A stretch of 64,000 nt of DNA from Cytidiella melzeri (taxonomy: Eukaryota; Basidiomycota; Agaricomycetes; Polyporales; Irpicaceae), in the NCBI GenBank assembly GCA_022592445.1, contig JABYQR010000053.1, positions 62,001 to 126,000 on the forward strand, given 5' to 3'. Each line of letters opens with the position of its first letter. Position 1 is the stretch's first letter. The position numbers and the translations under genes are program-made. Shown here piece by piece: positions 33,641 to 45,879 of this stretch. The notes beneath the pieces are model-generated. The model did not search any database and was not told the origin of the DNA. It saw only the letters and a list, made by a program, of their open reading frames with translations.

Positions 33641-34434
33641 TGTTGCCTTCCATCTAGGCGTAAGTGGGTTAAGAAGAGGATGGCAGGAGAAAGTTCGGGT
33701 GCAGACCGGAGGTCTGGCCAGCCTTCGGCCTTGTATCCGTGCTTTCCTCCTGCCAGAAGTGCGAAAAAGGTGAGTATCTCTGGCACACGGGTCATTCCTC
33801 GTGAGCTGACATCCCCCTTCACAAGAATAGACGCCCAAATATCTGATATCCAGGCGAGTCTATGACTTTTTACTTCTGTCAGCAAGAGAAGCTTACGCCG
33901 CCGTATTTGAGACTTAGGGTCTGCTATACACCCCTTTCCACCTCTCTATGTTGTTTTTCACTTGTCTATCTCTTGCTGCTTGCCATGTACTGTATTTCCG
34001 CGGGCCAAGTCGTCGTAGCCGATAAGTAATTGTCCAATTGCAACGAGAACTTTATTTTAATAGTTATAGTGGTAAGACGATCCTAGTCACTGTACATACA
34101 GTTGCAGACCATCGGGGTTCGTGAGTGGAGAGACACGACAAGTCACAGTCACGCGGCGCATTTGGATGATCGGCCCGCACAGAGCGCAAGCCAGCACGTG
34201 ATTCTGTCACGCTGATCTTGGTTCAAGTATTTGTCACGCGTCCGAACTCCGAAGCAGCCCACTGCGGCCAAGAGCTTTGGTTCCTCGTCCCTTTTCATTT
34301 CTTTGCTTATTGCCAAGTGAGGCGTACTGCAAGTCCTCACAACAAGATATTATCTTTACTACAACCGCAACGCTCAACCAGGGACTATTCACGTATACTG
34401 ACTGCCCGCGACATCCTGGCATTATCACTGTCCG
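33641..34434. other. intergenic, upstream of myosin
   Basis: Unique-looking sequence between the tandem array and the myosin start. Short ORFs have no domain features. It presumably includes the myosin promoter; no specific element stands out. Confidence 0.45.
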
Positions 34435-37400
34435 ATGCCTGCACCGCGACCGTCGCAGAGTGCGGAGGCTGCGCGCGCTGCTGCATTGCAGGCCGAGTTC
34501 AATGAGAAGAAGTGGGTATGGGTACCAGACGACCGAGATGGCTACCTTGCTGGGTGGGTTGTGAAGGAGGCAGATGATGTGGGAGACGTTGTGTTGGCTG
34601 CTGGAGGAGAGGTGCGCATTGCTCAAGCGTTATGATACCCACATCTTATATTTGAATGCCATATGGAAAATCAGATCAGGCGAATACCACTTTATGCGTT
34701 ATCGAAGATGAACCCTCCAAAGTTCGATCGAGTGGACGATATTGCAGACTTGACGTTCTTGAACGAGGCGAGCGTTGTGCACAACCTACGACTCAGGTAT
34801 GGCTCAGGAGCTATCTATGTAAGTTTCTTACCCATGTAAATGTGATCCTATTGACAAAGGACGCCGCAGACATACTCGGGCTTATTCTTAGTCGCCATCA
34901 ATCCCTACCAGAATCTACCACTATATTCAGATGCGATTGTCCATCAATATCGAGGGAAGCGTCGGGACGAGAATCCACCCCATGTGTTTGCCATAGCCGA
35001 GCGAGCATGGATAAATATGGGTGAGGAACGCGAGAATCAGAGTATCCTCATCACGTGTGTATTTAGCTTCTACATTGGCTCCTATGCTCACGTTGAGTAG
35101 GGGCGAGTCCGGTGCTGGTAAGACTGAGAGTACAAAGAAGGTCATTCAGTACCTCGCAGCTATAGCAACGGATACGCATCCCACTTCGGATGCCCAAATG
35201 CCAATGCCCCCTCTTACGCACTCGAACTCCTTCACGTCAAGCATGCCGTCTACCGGTTTGCCACGCAACATATCCTCTCGCAAGATTGGTCATTCGAAGC
35301 AGAAGTCGACGAGTGTGTCCTCAGGTACAGGCTCTTCGTTGGTATCAAAAGCACGCTTAGGTCTCTTGGAACGTCAGATCCTGCAGGCGAACCCCATACT
35401 GGAAGCCTTCGGTAATGCGCAGACCCAACGGAACAACAATTCGAGTCGTTTTGGAAAGTTCATCAGGATCAGCTTTGCACCGGATGGTAGCATAGCTGGT
35501 GCTAACATTGACTGGTATCTCCTGGAGAAGAGTCGTGTTGTTGTGAGGAGTGAGGCTGAGCGAAGCTTTCATGTGTTCTACCAGCTGATGGAAGGAGGCG
35601 GTGGTATGAAAGGTAAGTACAGAATCGTCAGCTAGCTCCCCATACTGATATCTCTTAGACACACTACTACTGACGGGCGATATCAAGGATTATGAGTATC
35701 TCAACAAGAGTCGTCGCGAGGTTGATGGAATCGACGACCGTGAAGAGTGGGACCTGTTGAAGGTATGATATCAGACGCTGTCATGTTTACCCTGACCTGA
35801 CACATGCTGCCACAGGATGCGCTGGATGTTGTCGGCTTTAGCCCTGCGGAGCAGCTGGATCTCTTCCGTGTCGTGGCCGCCATCTTGCACATTGGCAACA
35901 TCATTATCAACTCTACTCGTGCCGACGATGCGACGATGCCTGACCCTTCTCAAGCAGAACGTGTCTGTCATCTGCTCGGTATCCCCGTCTCTGAATTCAC
36001 CAGGGCAGTTTTGCGACCACGTGTCCTTGCTGGTCGCGAGTGGATCACACAGGCTCGTACGAAACAGCAAGCTGTAGACGAGCTGGCCGCCCTCTGCAAA
36101 ACTCTGTATGAGCGCTCCTTCGGTCTACTTGTCGATCGCATCAACCGTGCCCTTGACCGGCCCACGTCCAAGTCAACTTTCATTGGTGTTCTGGATATCG
36201 CTGGATTTGAGATCTTCGAGACTAACGGCTACGAGCAGCTTCTCATCAACTACACCAACGAGAGGCTCCAACAATTCTTCAATCACCACATGTTCGTGCT
36301 CGAGCAGGAGGAGTACACTCGGGAAGGTATCGAATGGGATTACGTTAACTTTGGGCTTGACCTGCAACCGACCATCGATCTTATCGAAACAAGCGGCAAC
36401 GCCATTGGTATCCTGAGTCTTCTGGATGAGGAGTGTATCATGCCAAAGGCAACGGACCTCACGTTCACCAATAAGCTGCACTCGTTGTGGGTCAGTGATT
36501 CAACAGCGGGCGAGGACGAACATCCAGGAAAGTCTAAGTACGAGCCGTCCAGGTTCGAGCAAGGCTTCCTTATCCATCACTACGCTGGTCGGGTCGAGTA
36601 TCGTACAGATGGGTGGTTAGAGAAGAACAAGGACCCCCTCAACGACAATCTCAATCGTATCCTTTCGGGGTCCTCCGAAAAGTACATCGCCTCCCTATTC
36701 TCAGACTATGACGCACCAGGATTAGTCTCTGCGCAGGTCAACGCGTTCTCCACCGGCGGCAAGAAGCGTATGACGAAGAAAGGTGCCTTTAGGACTGTCG
36801 GCCAGCGCCACAAGGAACAGCTCGCGAGTCTTATGTCGCAGCTGCAGGCCACGCAGCCGCATTTCATCAGATGCATCGTGCCGAATTCACTCAAGAAGCC
36901 CGGTCGTGTGGATGTACCTTTGGTGCTTGACCAACTCAGGTGCAACGGTGTACTGGAGGGCATTCGTATTGCGCGCCTGGGCTATCCTAATCGTCTTCCG
37001 TTCGTGGAATTTCGTCAACGTTACGAGGTGCTCACTCCCGGAGTCATTCCTCGAGGTTATATGGACGGCCGCAAGGCTTGTTTGCGCATGGTCGATGCCC
37101 TTGAGCTCGACAAGTCTAATTACCGCATTGGTACATCCAAGGTCTTCTTCAAGGCCGGTGTACTGGCCGAGCTTGAAGAACGCAGAGACGCTCACCTCTT
37201 CGAGATTTTCTCGCGGCTGCAGGCCACGGCGAGGATGTGGACTGCTCGTCGGCAGATGAAGAAAATATTGAATCGTGCTGTCGCTGTCCGCACCATCCAG
37301 AGGAACGCGCGAATATATGCAGATCTTCGAGACTGGCCTTGGTGGCAACTGTATACCAAGGTATGTCGATCATCTGGCGTAATCAATTATCTAACTCGTT

Positions 37401-40400
37401 TGTAGGTCCGCCCACTTCTTGTTGCAACTCGCAATGACGACGAACTTCGGCGCAAAGAAACCGAGTTGGCTCTTGCTAAAGAACGCGCAGAGCGTGATAA
37501 GCAGGAGCGCGAAGCCATGGAGAACCTTAGAATGCGCCTTGAGGCAGACAAACGCAAAGTGGAAGAGGACCTCAAAGCAGAGCGCGCTCTCGCTCTCGAC
37601 AAAGACTCTCTCTTGGACAGAAGCAAGAAGCGTGAGAGCGAACTGGAAGATGAGATTGCGGCGCTCCAGGCAGATCTCGACACACTTGACTCGCAGCTAG
37701 ATCGCGCCCTCAAGTTGCAGAAGGAGAGTGAGGAGAAGCACGAGACTTTGAGGCAAGCGTTCGATCAAGCCGCGGAGCATTTAGTGCGGCTTGAAGCTGA
37801 GCAACAAGAGTGGATCAAGAAGGAGGCCGAGTTGACGGAGACCCTGAACGAGGCCGAGGAAGATGTTGATATTCTGACTGCCGAAAAGGAGGAGCTGCAG
37901 AAGACTACAGAAGAGCTGAAGAATCTAGTCGCTCAACGAGAAGAGGACCTGGCACGGGTGAAGGAGCGCATGGAGATAGCCATGTCGGACTTGGATAGCA
38001 AACTCTCTGTTGAGGCTAGGACTAGGTATGGAACTTCATGCAGGAAACTGCATATTTGTGGCTCACGGAGTTTGGATAAGGGATGGTTTCCGCGAAAAGG
38101 CAGAGAATTTGGAGGAGGAAGCCCGCCGCGCGAAGGAGCAGCTTAATGAGATGGCTCGGACTGCTACCGACTACACCAATATGATTAAGCGAAAGGAAGA
38201 CGATATCGCACGGATTTCCTCTGAACTGGATGTCTCAAAGGCCGAACAAGGTACACTTCTGCGAGAGACTTCGCAGCTAGAGGGCAAGATTGCCTCCCTT
38301 ACTGCGGAGCTTCAAGCCGCCCAGCAGGATCGCACTCGGATTGACGAATCACGAGACAGACTGCAAGTAGAGCTGGATGAGCTACGAGCCATGCTTCAGA
38401 CGAAGGTCACGGAGGAGACTCAGAGGAGCGAAGTTGACAAGAGCAAAGAGGCTGAACTGGTCAATTTACGTGCACAGGTCACTAAGCTTTCGCAGGATTT
38501 GAGCGAAGCGCGTAAACAGGCGGTCGAGGGACAGAGCCAGTTGAAAGTGGAATTTGAGTCTCTCGCTCGCGACTACCGCTCTCTTGAACAAAGCCACAAA
38601 TCTCTTTTGGATCGAGAAAGCATCGCACAGACGCAGCTGAAGAAGGCTGAAGCTGCTCTAGGGGACGCTGAGAAGTCGAAGAGGACGATTGAATCTGACC
38701 TCCAGGTATTGCGATCGCGTCAGATAGATCTCGATGGTCAGCTTGCAGTGGCAGTCAAAGACAAAGAGGTGAGTCATCCGTTCCGCAACAAAGGCACTGG
38801 AAAATAACGTGATTGGATAGGCTCTTGAGCGAAAGCTCTCCGCTGCTCAATCGAAGTACCAGGACTTCGAAGATGTCGTTCTCCAGCTTGAACGAGACAA
38901 GGCTGCCAACGATCGCCATCTGGAAGCTAACCGCAAACAGCTCGAAAGCGAATCGGCGAAACGTAAACAGCTCGAGCACTCTATTACGACTTTGAAGACG
39001 GAAATCGGTCGGCTTAAGGATATAAACATCAAACTCGACAGAGATTTGAACAAGGCCCTAGACGATCTCAAGAAGCGAGAGTGGGAAGTCAAACAGCTGG
39101 AAGCCAAACAAGACAAGACCATTGTTGAGCATGTCCATGTCTTCGTAGAAGCCAAGAAGGTTACCGACAAACAGCTGGCGGATGCTCAACTTGAGGTCCA
39201 GAGACAGGCTGCTTACATCCGCTCTCTGGAGAAGTCCAAGACTCGGCTGACTTCGGAAGCTGAAGATCTCAGTAGACAGAGAGAGAAGGAGCAAGCGGAG
39301 CTGCGTGGTCTTGTTAAAGCAGCTCGAACACAGGAGGAGAAGGCTACTCGTGCCGTTGCTGATGTTGAGAAAGAGAAACGTGCCCGAGAAACCGCGGAGC
39401 TGCTTACGCGTCGTTTACAGAACGAGCTTCAGATGGTTAACGCCCAGGCCGATGACATATCACACCAGTTGGTGACCGTTCAGAAGGCGAAGGACAATCT
39501 TGAGATTGAGCTCACGCGCCTCGCTGAGGAGGCCGACGCCCCCAACTCCATCGCGAAGGTACAGCGTCAGTATGAATCCCGCATTAGTCAGCTCGAGCAG
39601 CAGCTTGAAGATGCACAATTGTCGAACTCTACCGCACTGAGGATCAAAGAGCATGTTGACCGCCAACATCAAGAAATTCGTCGTCTCATCATGAGTGGGC
39701 CGAAGGACGAGGCTTTCAGATCGAGGTTGCTCAGGGAGTTGCAGTTAGCTGACGAAGAGATGGAACGCGAGCTGCTGTCGAAGTCACAGTCTAGTCATCC
39801 GAACAATACAGCCGCTGCGAGGACCATGGCCAACGTCACTCCGAAGAAGACCAATGGTGTTGCCAGACTCCGTAAAGAATCCCTTCCAGATCCTCCGAGA
39901 ACCCCGGACAAACAAGCTCAGGTCAACGCTCTCAAGCAGGAAGTTCAGCTCCTCGAGATTCAGATGGCTGCGTCTACTCGCGTCAGACATCACCTGGAAG
40001 CACTCCTGCGTGACATGACCGCGGAATTGGATAATAGCGACGGCTCGAAGCAGTCCCTCGAGCAAACCCGTGCTCGCATGGCACGCGAGAAAGCGAAACT
40101 GGCTGAGCTTTTGCAGGACGAAGCAGAAGCACGCAGAGCTGCCCAAGCTGCGCAACTCGAAGATGTTCAGGCCATGTGGAAGAAGTTCCAGAGTACTCTT
40201 CTTGAGGAGCGGGAAAGCTACTCTCGTCTGGAAGAGTCTCGTAAAGCTCTCGTACGCCACGCCCGTTGCAGAAACTGTGAAGATGCTGACGCTCTCATTT
40301 AGTTTGCCTCACAAAGAGCTGCACAAGTCGAACTCGAGGATCAGCGTCGTCAGGTACAGGAGCTTGCTCAGTCCAAAAAGCAACTCCAATCCGAGCTCTC

Positions 40401-42379
40401 TGACCTCAAAGATCGGCTTGAGATGGAGATTATGGCCAAAAACGAGGAGACAAGTAAGATTGTTGTGACGGAACATTATGGACTGTCTCTGAACTGTGCT
40501 GGTAGGTATCAAACGCCAGATGCAAATGCGCTTACAGGAGCTCGAGATTACCTCGTCAGCCTCTTCAACTATACACTCAGGTACGGCGATTGTGAAATAT
40601 CCGGCACATAATACTTATCACACGGCTCAGAAATGCAAGAAGCTGTTGAGACGTACAAGTCGAAAACAGACTCGTATCTACGCCGACTTGAAGAAGCTGA
40701 GATCGCGAAAGCCAAGGCGTCTCGTGCTGAAGCCTTCGGTATGCACATCGATCAACTCTCTGACGATATGACTAAAGTACAACATCGCCCAGCTCGACGT
40801 TCGCTTGCTGATGCCGAGAAAGCTCATGCTGTAGTTGTCGCTGAACGTCAAGCAACTGAAGAACGCTTGAAGGCAGCGGAGGAACGCATACATGACCTTG
40901 AAGGCAAGCTTGAAGAGGAAGGTCGCGAGAGTTCAGACCTTGAGCTGCTCAGACAGCGGTTACGTGAGGAGATGGAGGATGAACGGAAGCAGCATCAACA
41001 GGACTTGGCCGAGCGAGACTTTACAGCAGATCAAACTCGGAAGAAATATCAAGGTAAGCGCTATGTCTATGCAGATGAGCCCTACTGACATTCTATCCCA
41101 GCTGAACTCGCGCAATTGACCGACGGTAGGTTCTCTGCGATATGAGCAGTAGTGTCAGCTAACATTGCGCGTCTTTCAGAACTTCAGTCTCAGCGTGACA
41201 CTATGAGCAGGCTTCGCGAAGAAAATCGTAAAGCCAGGTCAGACTTCGACGAGCTTCAGCTGCGATACGACGACGAGGTCTACAACGGCGGTGCGTGGAA
41301 GAAAGAGAAAGAACGCCTCGAGACCAAGATCCAAGACATCTCGAAAGCTTACGAATCCTCTACTGCCGCGCAAGCCGAGCAGCAGAGCCAGATTGTCTCT
41401 TTGCATTCTCAAGTACGAGAACTGAGAAGCGTACTCAACGATGCAGAGGCAGACAGGGCGCTCCTACAGAAAGCTCGTCGTGCGCTGCAAGCCGAGTTGG
41501 AAAGCATCAAGATGGACCACTCTGATGCTACCAAGATGACGTCTGACACCGAGTTACAAAAGTTGAGACTAAAGAAACAGGACTTGGAAAGGGCGCTCGA
41601 AGAGCAGGAGGATCGCGTTTCCATGGCGTTTGAGAGGATGAAGAAGGCTGAGACGTACGCGGCTGAATCCCAAGTCGAGCTTGGCAAGGTCAGAGTGGAA
41701 AATTCGGAGCTTGACAAGTTGAACGTGAGCAGTTCGCAATCCTTGCACTGACGATGGCTAAAGATGAATCTTGACGGTGATAAGGCGAACTTGGAGAAAC
41801 AGCTGAAGGAGCTTAACGTGCGCGTCGTTGACCTTGAGACAAAGTCGCTGAATTCCCCTCGACCACCGACAACCTCACGAAGACTAGAGAGCAGGATTGA
41901 GGAGCTCACCAGTCAGCTCAGCCAGTCCACGAAGGACACTTCGCGCGTCAACCGATCCGCTGACAAAACAGCTCGCGACGCTAGACTACAGTTGGCTGAG
42001 TCTGATCGCGCCCGCGCACGGCTGGAAGAAGAGGTGAAGAACTATGAGACCAAGCTGTCCAGCTTGAGGCAATCCATGGATGAACTCGTACGCACCTTGT
42101 GCTTCCATTCGAAACTAGCCAGTTAATTTTGCTACTCGCAGCACACATCTGAGAGTAACCTCAACCTCGCGAAGCGTCGTGCAGAACGCGAGGCTGCCGA
42201 TTACAAGCAGAAGGCTCTCAAGTGAGTGATTAGGACTCCCATGATCTTGGAGCGTGCGCCTGACATTCACCCGCAGTCTTGAACGCGAAGTTGAGCGTCT
42301 CAGAAGTCGCCTTGAGCGACCGTCGTCCGCTGTCATGCTTGGATCCCCCTTGTCTTCACCACGCAAGAGCCAATCATAG
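34435..42379 (+). CDS. conventional (class II) myosin heavy chain
   Basis: Eighteen exons (34435-34611, 34675-34818, 34870-35054, 35101-35612, 35659-35762, 35816-37360, 37406-38025, 38081-38768, 38821-40251, 40303-40453, 40506-40580, 40631-40738, 40793-41053, 41102-41125, 41180-41724, 41764-42087, 42142-42221, 42277-42379) give 2358 residues. An SH3-like N-terminus ([18 protein letters not shown]) precedes the motor. The P-loop is GESGAGKT (~170), switch I is [10 protein letters not shown] (~280) and switch II is DIAGFE (~501). The actin-side and SH helix region is FIRCIVPN and [19 protein letters not shown], with Ala at the SH1 cysteine position. One IQ-like segment lies near 860, then ~1450 residues of coiled coil. 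It is the two-headed motor of the contractile ring and septation. Loop 1 carries a ~65-residue Ser-rich insertion. The 24-nt exon at 41102 and its acceptor are the least certain junction. Confidence 0.95.
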
Positions 42380-42832
42380 TACCATGCTCGCGACACTTGG
42401 ACCGTCGAGCCATTGCATTCACGAAAATTCATGACTCTCACGATGCATCACGCCCGACCTTTGGAATCCGGGCTACGTTCACTGCTGTCGCTTTCTTCCA
42501 ATTGCTGATTATCTGGACATTCTCCTCCCCTTGTTGCATATGTATCAGGCCATTGATATATGTATCGTTACAATACTATCCGTTTCTTTCTCCCTTCAAG
42601 ATGGGCCCATTCCTGGTCTGATGCTCTATCAGCGCAATCACAAGAGTCACGACCGAACGGTTACGACGTTACAGGACAATCGATTGGGTACTTGTATTTG
42701 TACGAGTCACAGCGAAACTATGCTATCAAGGTTTCCGTGGCGATTATTGTCTCTATAGCGAACCCAAGGAAGCTGGCTACGCGTGAAGGACGACGATATG
42801 GTCGAGATTGGACACAGCTTACCGAGTTCATC
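42380..42832. other. intergenic, convergent 3' flanks
   Basis: Sequence between the myosin stop and the stop of the first DUF7770-like gene. Nothing supportable beyond 3' flanks. Confidence 0.45.
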
Positions 42833-43495
42833 TCACACATCCTCAACTACGCATGCAAACGGCTTCTTCCAGAGAAAGCAATTTGCGTACTCGTTACTCT
42901 GAGCAGTGCTTCGTTTTTTGACAGAAAGCTCTACCTCCTGCGCGCGCAGCTCAGATACGAGTCTCGCGAGAATGTGGAGAATCCAAGTTCTGCAGGTGAT
43001 GGCGTGGCTGCGATTCTCGTCGGCAGTCGCGTAAGACGTCGGGAAGATGGTCTGGCAGACGTCTCTGAACGTGGCCACGTCGAGAGGTGTGTAGTCTACT
43101 ACTTTGAAGTAGCCAAGCACGACGCTTTTGTCTGTTTTGGTATGTGCCCCGCCGACGAGATTCTGCGAGACATAGGCTTCAGGGCCTTTGACATCGCGAG
43201 TCATTGCAGCCCAGTGGTGGCGCGTATGGACCCCGACCTCGTCTATGTGAATCAACGCCCAATGGAAGGTATCAGAGGTCAAAGGTATGGTTGAGACGTA
43301 GAGTGAGTTATTGTCGAGAGGTACGCGCATGGCCGTGGCTGGCACCATGTTTATGTATAGTGATGCGAATGCAATGTCTGTTGAAGAGATTGATCCAAGT
43401 CGTGTACGGGTTGTGGTGGGGAAGAGACGGAGGAGTTGAAGGAGATCTGGTGGGTCCGTCAGCGACGATAATGAGGACTTGGGGGTGTTTTCCAA
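42833..43495 (-). CDS. DUF7770-like protein, copy 1
   Basis: A single exon of 220 residues. The core is NNSLYVSTIPLTSDTFHWAL, then TRHHWAAMTRD, DKSVVLGYFKVVDYTP and TCRTWILHILARLV. This matches the pattern I associate from memory with the fungal DUF7770 family (function unknown). The first ~50 residues (MENTPKSSLSSLTDPPDLLQ) have no counterpart in copy 2 and may be an extension. The protein is about 60% alike by eye to the copy at 44990-45508 over the shared core, so the two are tandem paralogues. It lies 232 bases downstream of an APH-like kinase on the same strand, an order repeated in copy 2. No signal peptide or TM segment is seen. Conserved His-His-Trp and Cys-Arg-Thr-Trp motifs could be functional. 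Confidence 0.8.
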   Translation of the reverse strand: MENTPKSSLSSLTDPPDLLQLLRLFPTTTRTRLGSISSTDIAFASLYINMVPATAMRVPLDNNSLYVSTIPLTSDTFHWALIHIDEVGVHTRHHWAAMTRDVKGPEAYVSQNLVGGAHTKTDKSVVLGYFKVVDYTPLDVATFRDVCQTIFPTSYATADENRSHAITCRTWILHILARLVSELRAQEVELSVKKRSTAQSNEYANCFLWKKPFACVVEDV

Positions 43496-43727
43496 GCTGA
43501 CTTGGCAGCAGCGGATGGATGCTTGCGGTGTGATAATCTATAAGTCCGCGAATTAGCCGGGCCAACGAGAAACCGTTGGTAAGTCATTAGCTTAGGAATA
43601 TATGCACAAATGGGTGCGATGCGCGCAACGTGATGTATACTCCCTCGTCACGCTGGTCAGCTATTGGTACATAACCAGTGTACAAGTACGACAATAGCAA
43701 GCGGTGATATGTCGGAAATGTGGCAAG

Positions 43728-44537
43728 TTACCGAAGATAACAGCTCAAGACTCCGTCAGCTGCAGAGGCAATGTAAGGCTCCTCAACTTCTGGTGGAAAG
43801 CGATGGGTCCAAAGCCAGTATCTGACCCATATACCTTCGCAACCTTCGCGCGGGATGCGTAGGTTGTGCAGAAGCCAATGGCGTGGTAGCCACCCAGCAT
43901 CTTCCCAGTCAATGATCCCAGAGACCCGGCCGTTGTGTATCATCACGTTCCGCATTGTCAGGTCCGTATGAGTCCATACGATAGGGTCCGCGAAGATCTT
44001 GTCGAAATATCCTGGAGGCATTTTTGACATGTTGAAGGACAGAGATTTGTACAAGTCGTAGGTGCTTGCGTATGGACCACCGAGCGATTCACGGAAGGTA
44101 GCAGGATGTGGAAGACCATGCCCACTCGCGCTGACCATGACTTGTCCGTCGAGCTCCGATGGCTGAGGAATACGCCATAGCTCGTCGATTATGGCAAGGA
44201 CATCTGCAGCGATGATTTCCATCTGCTCAGGCGTAGACTCGTCTAGCTGCGATAAATCGCGTCCAGGAAGTCTCGACATCAGTGTGTAGGTCATGCCGTC
44301 GAGCTGAAAAGAGTCGATGAGCTTAGGAATGGGGAGATGTGGAACAGCACGGTTGAGAAACTTGAGCGCATCTGCCTCGGTACTAACGATGCGATGGCTG
44401 CGTTTGAGAACCAGCGGAATGCCGAAGCGAAACAAGCGTAATTTCGTCGAGCCTTCGTCGTTGGGCACTTGTTGTGAGAGCAAGACGTACAGCCACAACT
44501 TGAGTCGTGCTAAGAATGACCTGAGAATGTAGAACAT
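43728..44537 (-). CDS. APH-like phosphotransferase (aminoglycoside phosphotransferase fold), copy 1
   Basis: A single exon of 269 residues from the ATG at 44537. It shows the APH/choline-kinase fold. EADALKFLN corresponds to the nucleotide-lobe helix, then TYTLMSRLPGRDL, the catalytic loop HTDLTMRNVMI, and IIDWEDAGW carrying the metal-binding Asp. The catalytic loop has His-Thr-Asp where copy 2 and most family members have His-Gly-Asp; the catalytic Asp and Asn remain. Fungal APH-like proteins are widely expanded and mostly of unknown substrate, so drug resistance should not be assumed. The 5' end is uncertain. Both copies share an acceptor-like AG just before RL[KR]LWLY, so an upstream exon may exist, but the candidate exon in copy 1 lies inside fossil APH sequence. 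Confidence 0.85.
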   Translation of the reverse strand: MFYILRSFLARLKLWLYVLLSQQVPNDEGSTKLRLFRFGIPLVLKRSHRIVSTEADALKFLNRAVPHLPIPKLIDSFQLDGMTYTLMSRLPGRDLSQLDESTPEQMEIIAADVLAIIDELWRIPQPSELDGQVMVSASGHGLPHPATFRESLGGPYASTYDLYKSLSFNMSKMPPGYFDKIFADPIVWTHTDLTMRNVMIHNGRVSGIIDWEDAGWLPRHWLLHNLRIPREGCEGIWVRYWLWTHRFPPEVEEPYIASAADGVLSCYLR

Positions 44538-44711
44538 GCTGGTGTCGCATCAGTAGGATCTGTAGTGCACACAGACAATGCACTCACCGTGAACTCGAGG
44601 TGGAGGTAGACCTGAAAGTTCCAAGACCGGGAGAGGAGCGCTGAACGGACACAGTGATAGGGACCTCGGACACCCCGAAGAAATGTCACCATCCGGCGAG
44701 GCGCCCAATTT

Positions 44712-44770
44712 GACTATGTCGAGAAAGCCATCCAGCATCTTCCTAGTCAATTATCCCAGAAACATAACCA
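44712..44770 (-). pseudogene. fossil fragment of a third APH-like gene
   Basis: Read on the minus strand this gives GYVSGIID, a TAG stop, then EDAGWLSRH. It aligns with GRVSGIIDWEDAGWLPRH of both intact APH-like genes, and the stop replaces the conserved Trp. Only ~18 codons are recognisable. It lies between the two APH/DUF7770 modules, so the tandem array once had at least one more kinase copy or an unequal-crossover remnant. Confidence 0.7.
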
Positions 44771-44989
44771 GTAGAATTACAAGGTACACTCTCGAAGAAT
44801 GGCAGCCTGAGTGTCACTAATGCACTGAGCCTCTTCCAATTGTATGTGAGAACTTGATTACCGATATTGTTCCAGCATCATCTGCTACAGGCATATACGA
44901 CACGACGCACAAATCAGACAGTATTTAACCCTTCCTACAAGTTGGATTATGACCCTGGCGATACTAGCAATGATCCACCAACCACGCCC

Positions 44990-45508
44990 TCATACACTCT
45001 CAACCACGCACATGAACTGCCTCTCCCACAAGAAACTATTCGCAAACTCGTTACTCTGATCTGTGCTTCGCTTCTTGACTCGGATCTCGACCTCCTGCGC
45101 TCGCTGGTCAGACATGAGCTTGGTGATGATATGCAGAATCCAAGTCCTGCAGGTTAATCCATGCTGGCGGTTCTCCGCGACGGTGTCGTACGATGTCGGG
45201 AAGGTTTTCTGGCAGATGTCTACGAAGGCAGCAGTGTCGACGGGTGTGTATCCAACGACTTTGAAGTAGCCCAGGACAGGGTTTTTGTCCGTCACGGATC
45301 GTGTTCCTCCCGGCAGGGGGTGCCAGATATAGCTTTCACGGCCGTGAACGTTGTCTGTTACCGCAGCCCAGTGGTGGCGTGTGTATGATCCCCCGCTATC
45401 GATATGAATCAACGCCCAGTGAAAGGCGCCTGTGGGCAAGGGAACCGTCATAATGTAGAGCGAGTTGATATCGAGACCGATGCCAATAGATGGCATGTTC
45501 ATTGCCAT
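44990..45508 (-). CDS. DUF7770-like protein, copy 2
   Basis: A single exon of 172 residues starting MAMNMPSIGIGLDINSLY. It shares with copy 1 the segments TFHWALIHID-like (GAFHWALIHIDSGG), RHHWAAVTDNVHG, NPVLGYFKVVGYTPVD, FPTSYDTVAENR and TCRTWILHIITKL, and a C-terminus KKRSTDQSNEFANSFLWE. It is shorter at the N-terminus. It follows APH copy 2 on the same strand with 371 bases between. The function of the family is unknown. Clear conservation of aromatic and His/Cys positions, despite many third-base and amino-acid differences, indicates both copies have been kept under selection. Confidence 0.8.
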   Translation of the reverse strand: MAMNMPSIGIGLDINSLYIMTVPLPTGAFHWALIHIDSGGSYTRHHWAAVTDNVHGRESYIWHPLPGGTRSVTDKNPVLGYFKVVGYTPVDTAAFVDICQKTFPTSYDTVAENRQHGLTCRTWILHIITKLMSDQRAQEVEIRVKKRSTDQSNEFANSFLWERQFMCVVESV

Positions 45509-45879
45509 AGGCGGGAATCAACGAAACCTGTGGTACAAGACTACTGACAGGGAACGAAATCGACTTAGTAAAGCGTGAGGTGATGAAACCGAAGCATCAA
45601 TCAACGCACGGAGGTTGCACAAAGTGTCCAGGATGTGTTCTAGGCGATGAGTTTGAAGATGCTGTCGTTGGATGAAGCTTGAATGCCGACTGAGTCTTAT
45701 CGCCAGGGTATAATACTGCACGTGCCGCCAACGGATTCCACCGGATATAGCGATTGGTCATGAGGCCGTCAAGCCATAAATACAAAAACGATTGACCTGG
45801 CCTGGGATTAACAGAAGCCGAGACCAAAGAGCATGTTTGTCGTGCAAAGAGGAGAGAAGAGCGGCGAAAAAAAGGATAG
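45509..45879. other. intergenic within the APH/DUF7770 module
   Basis: A spacer of ~370 bases between APH copy 2 and DUF7770 copy 2. No coding or repeat feature is seen. Confidence 0.4.

Noticed and set aside
41409..41909. 166-codon minus-strand ORF opposite the myosin tail
   Set aside because: Ser/Leu-rich antisense of coiled-coil codons; the plus-strand myosin frame is certain.
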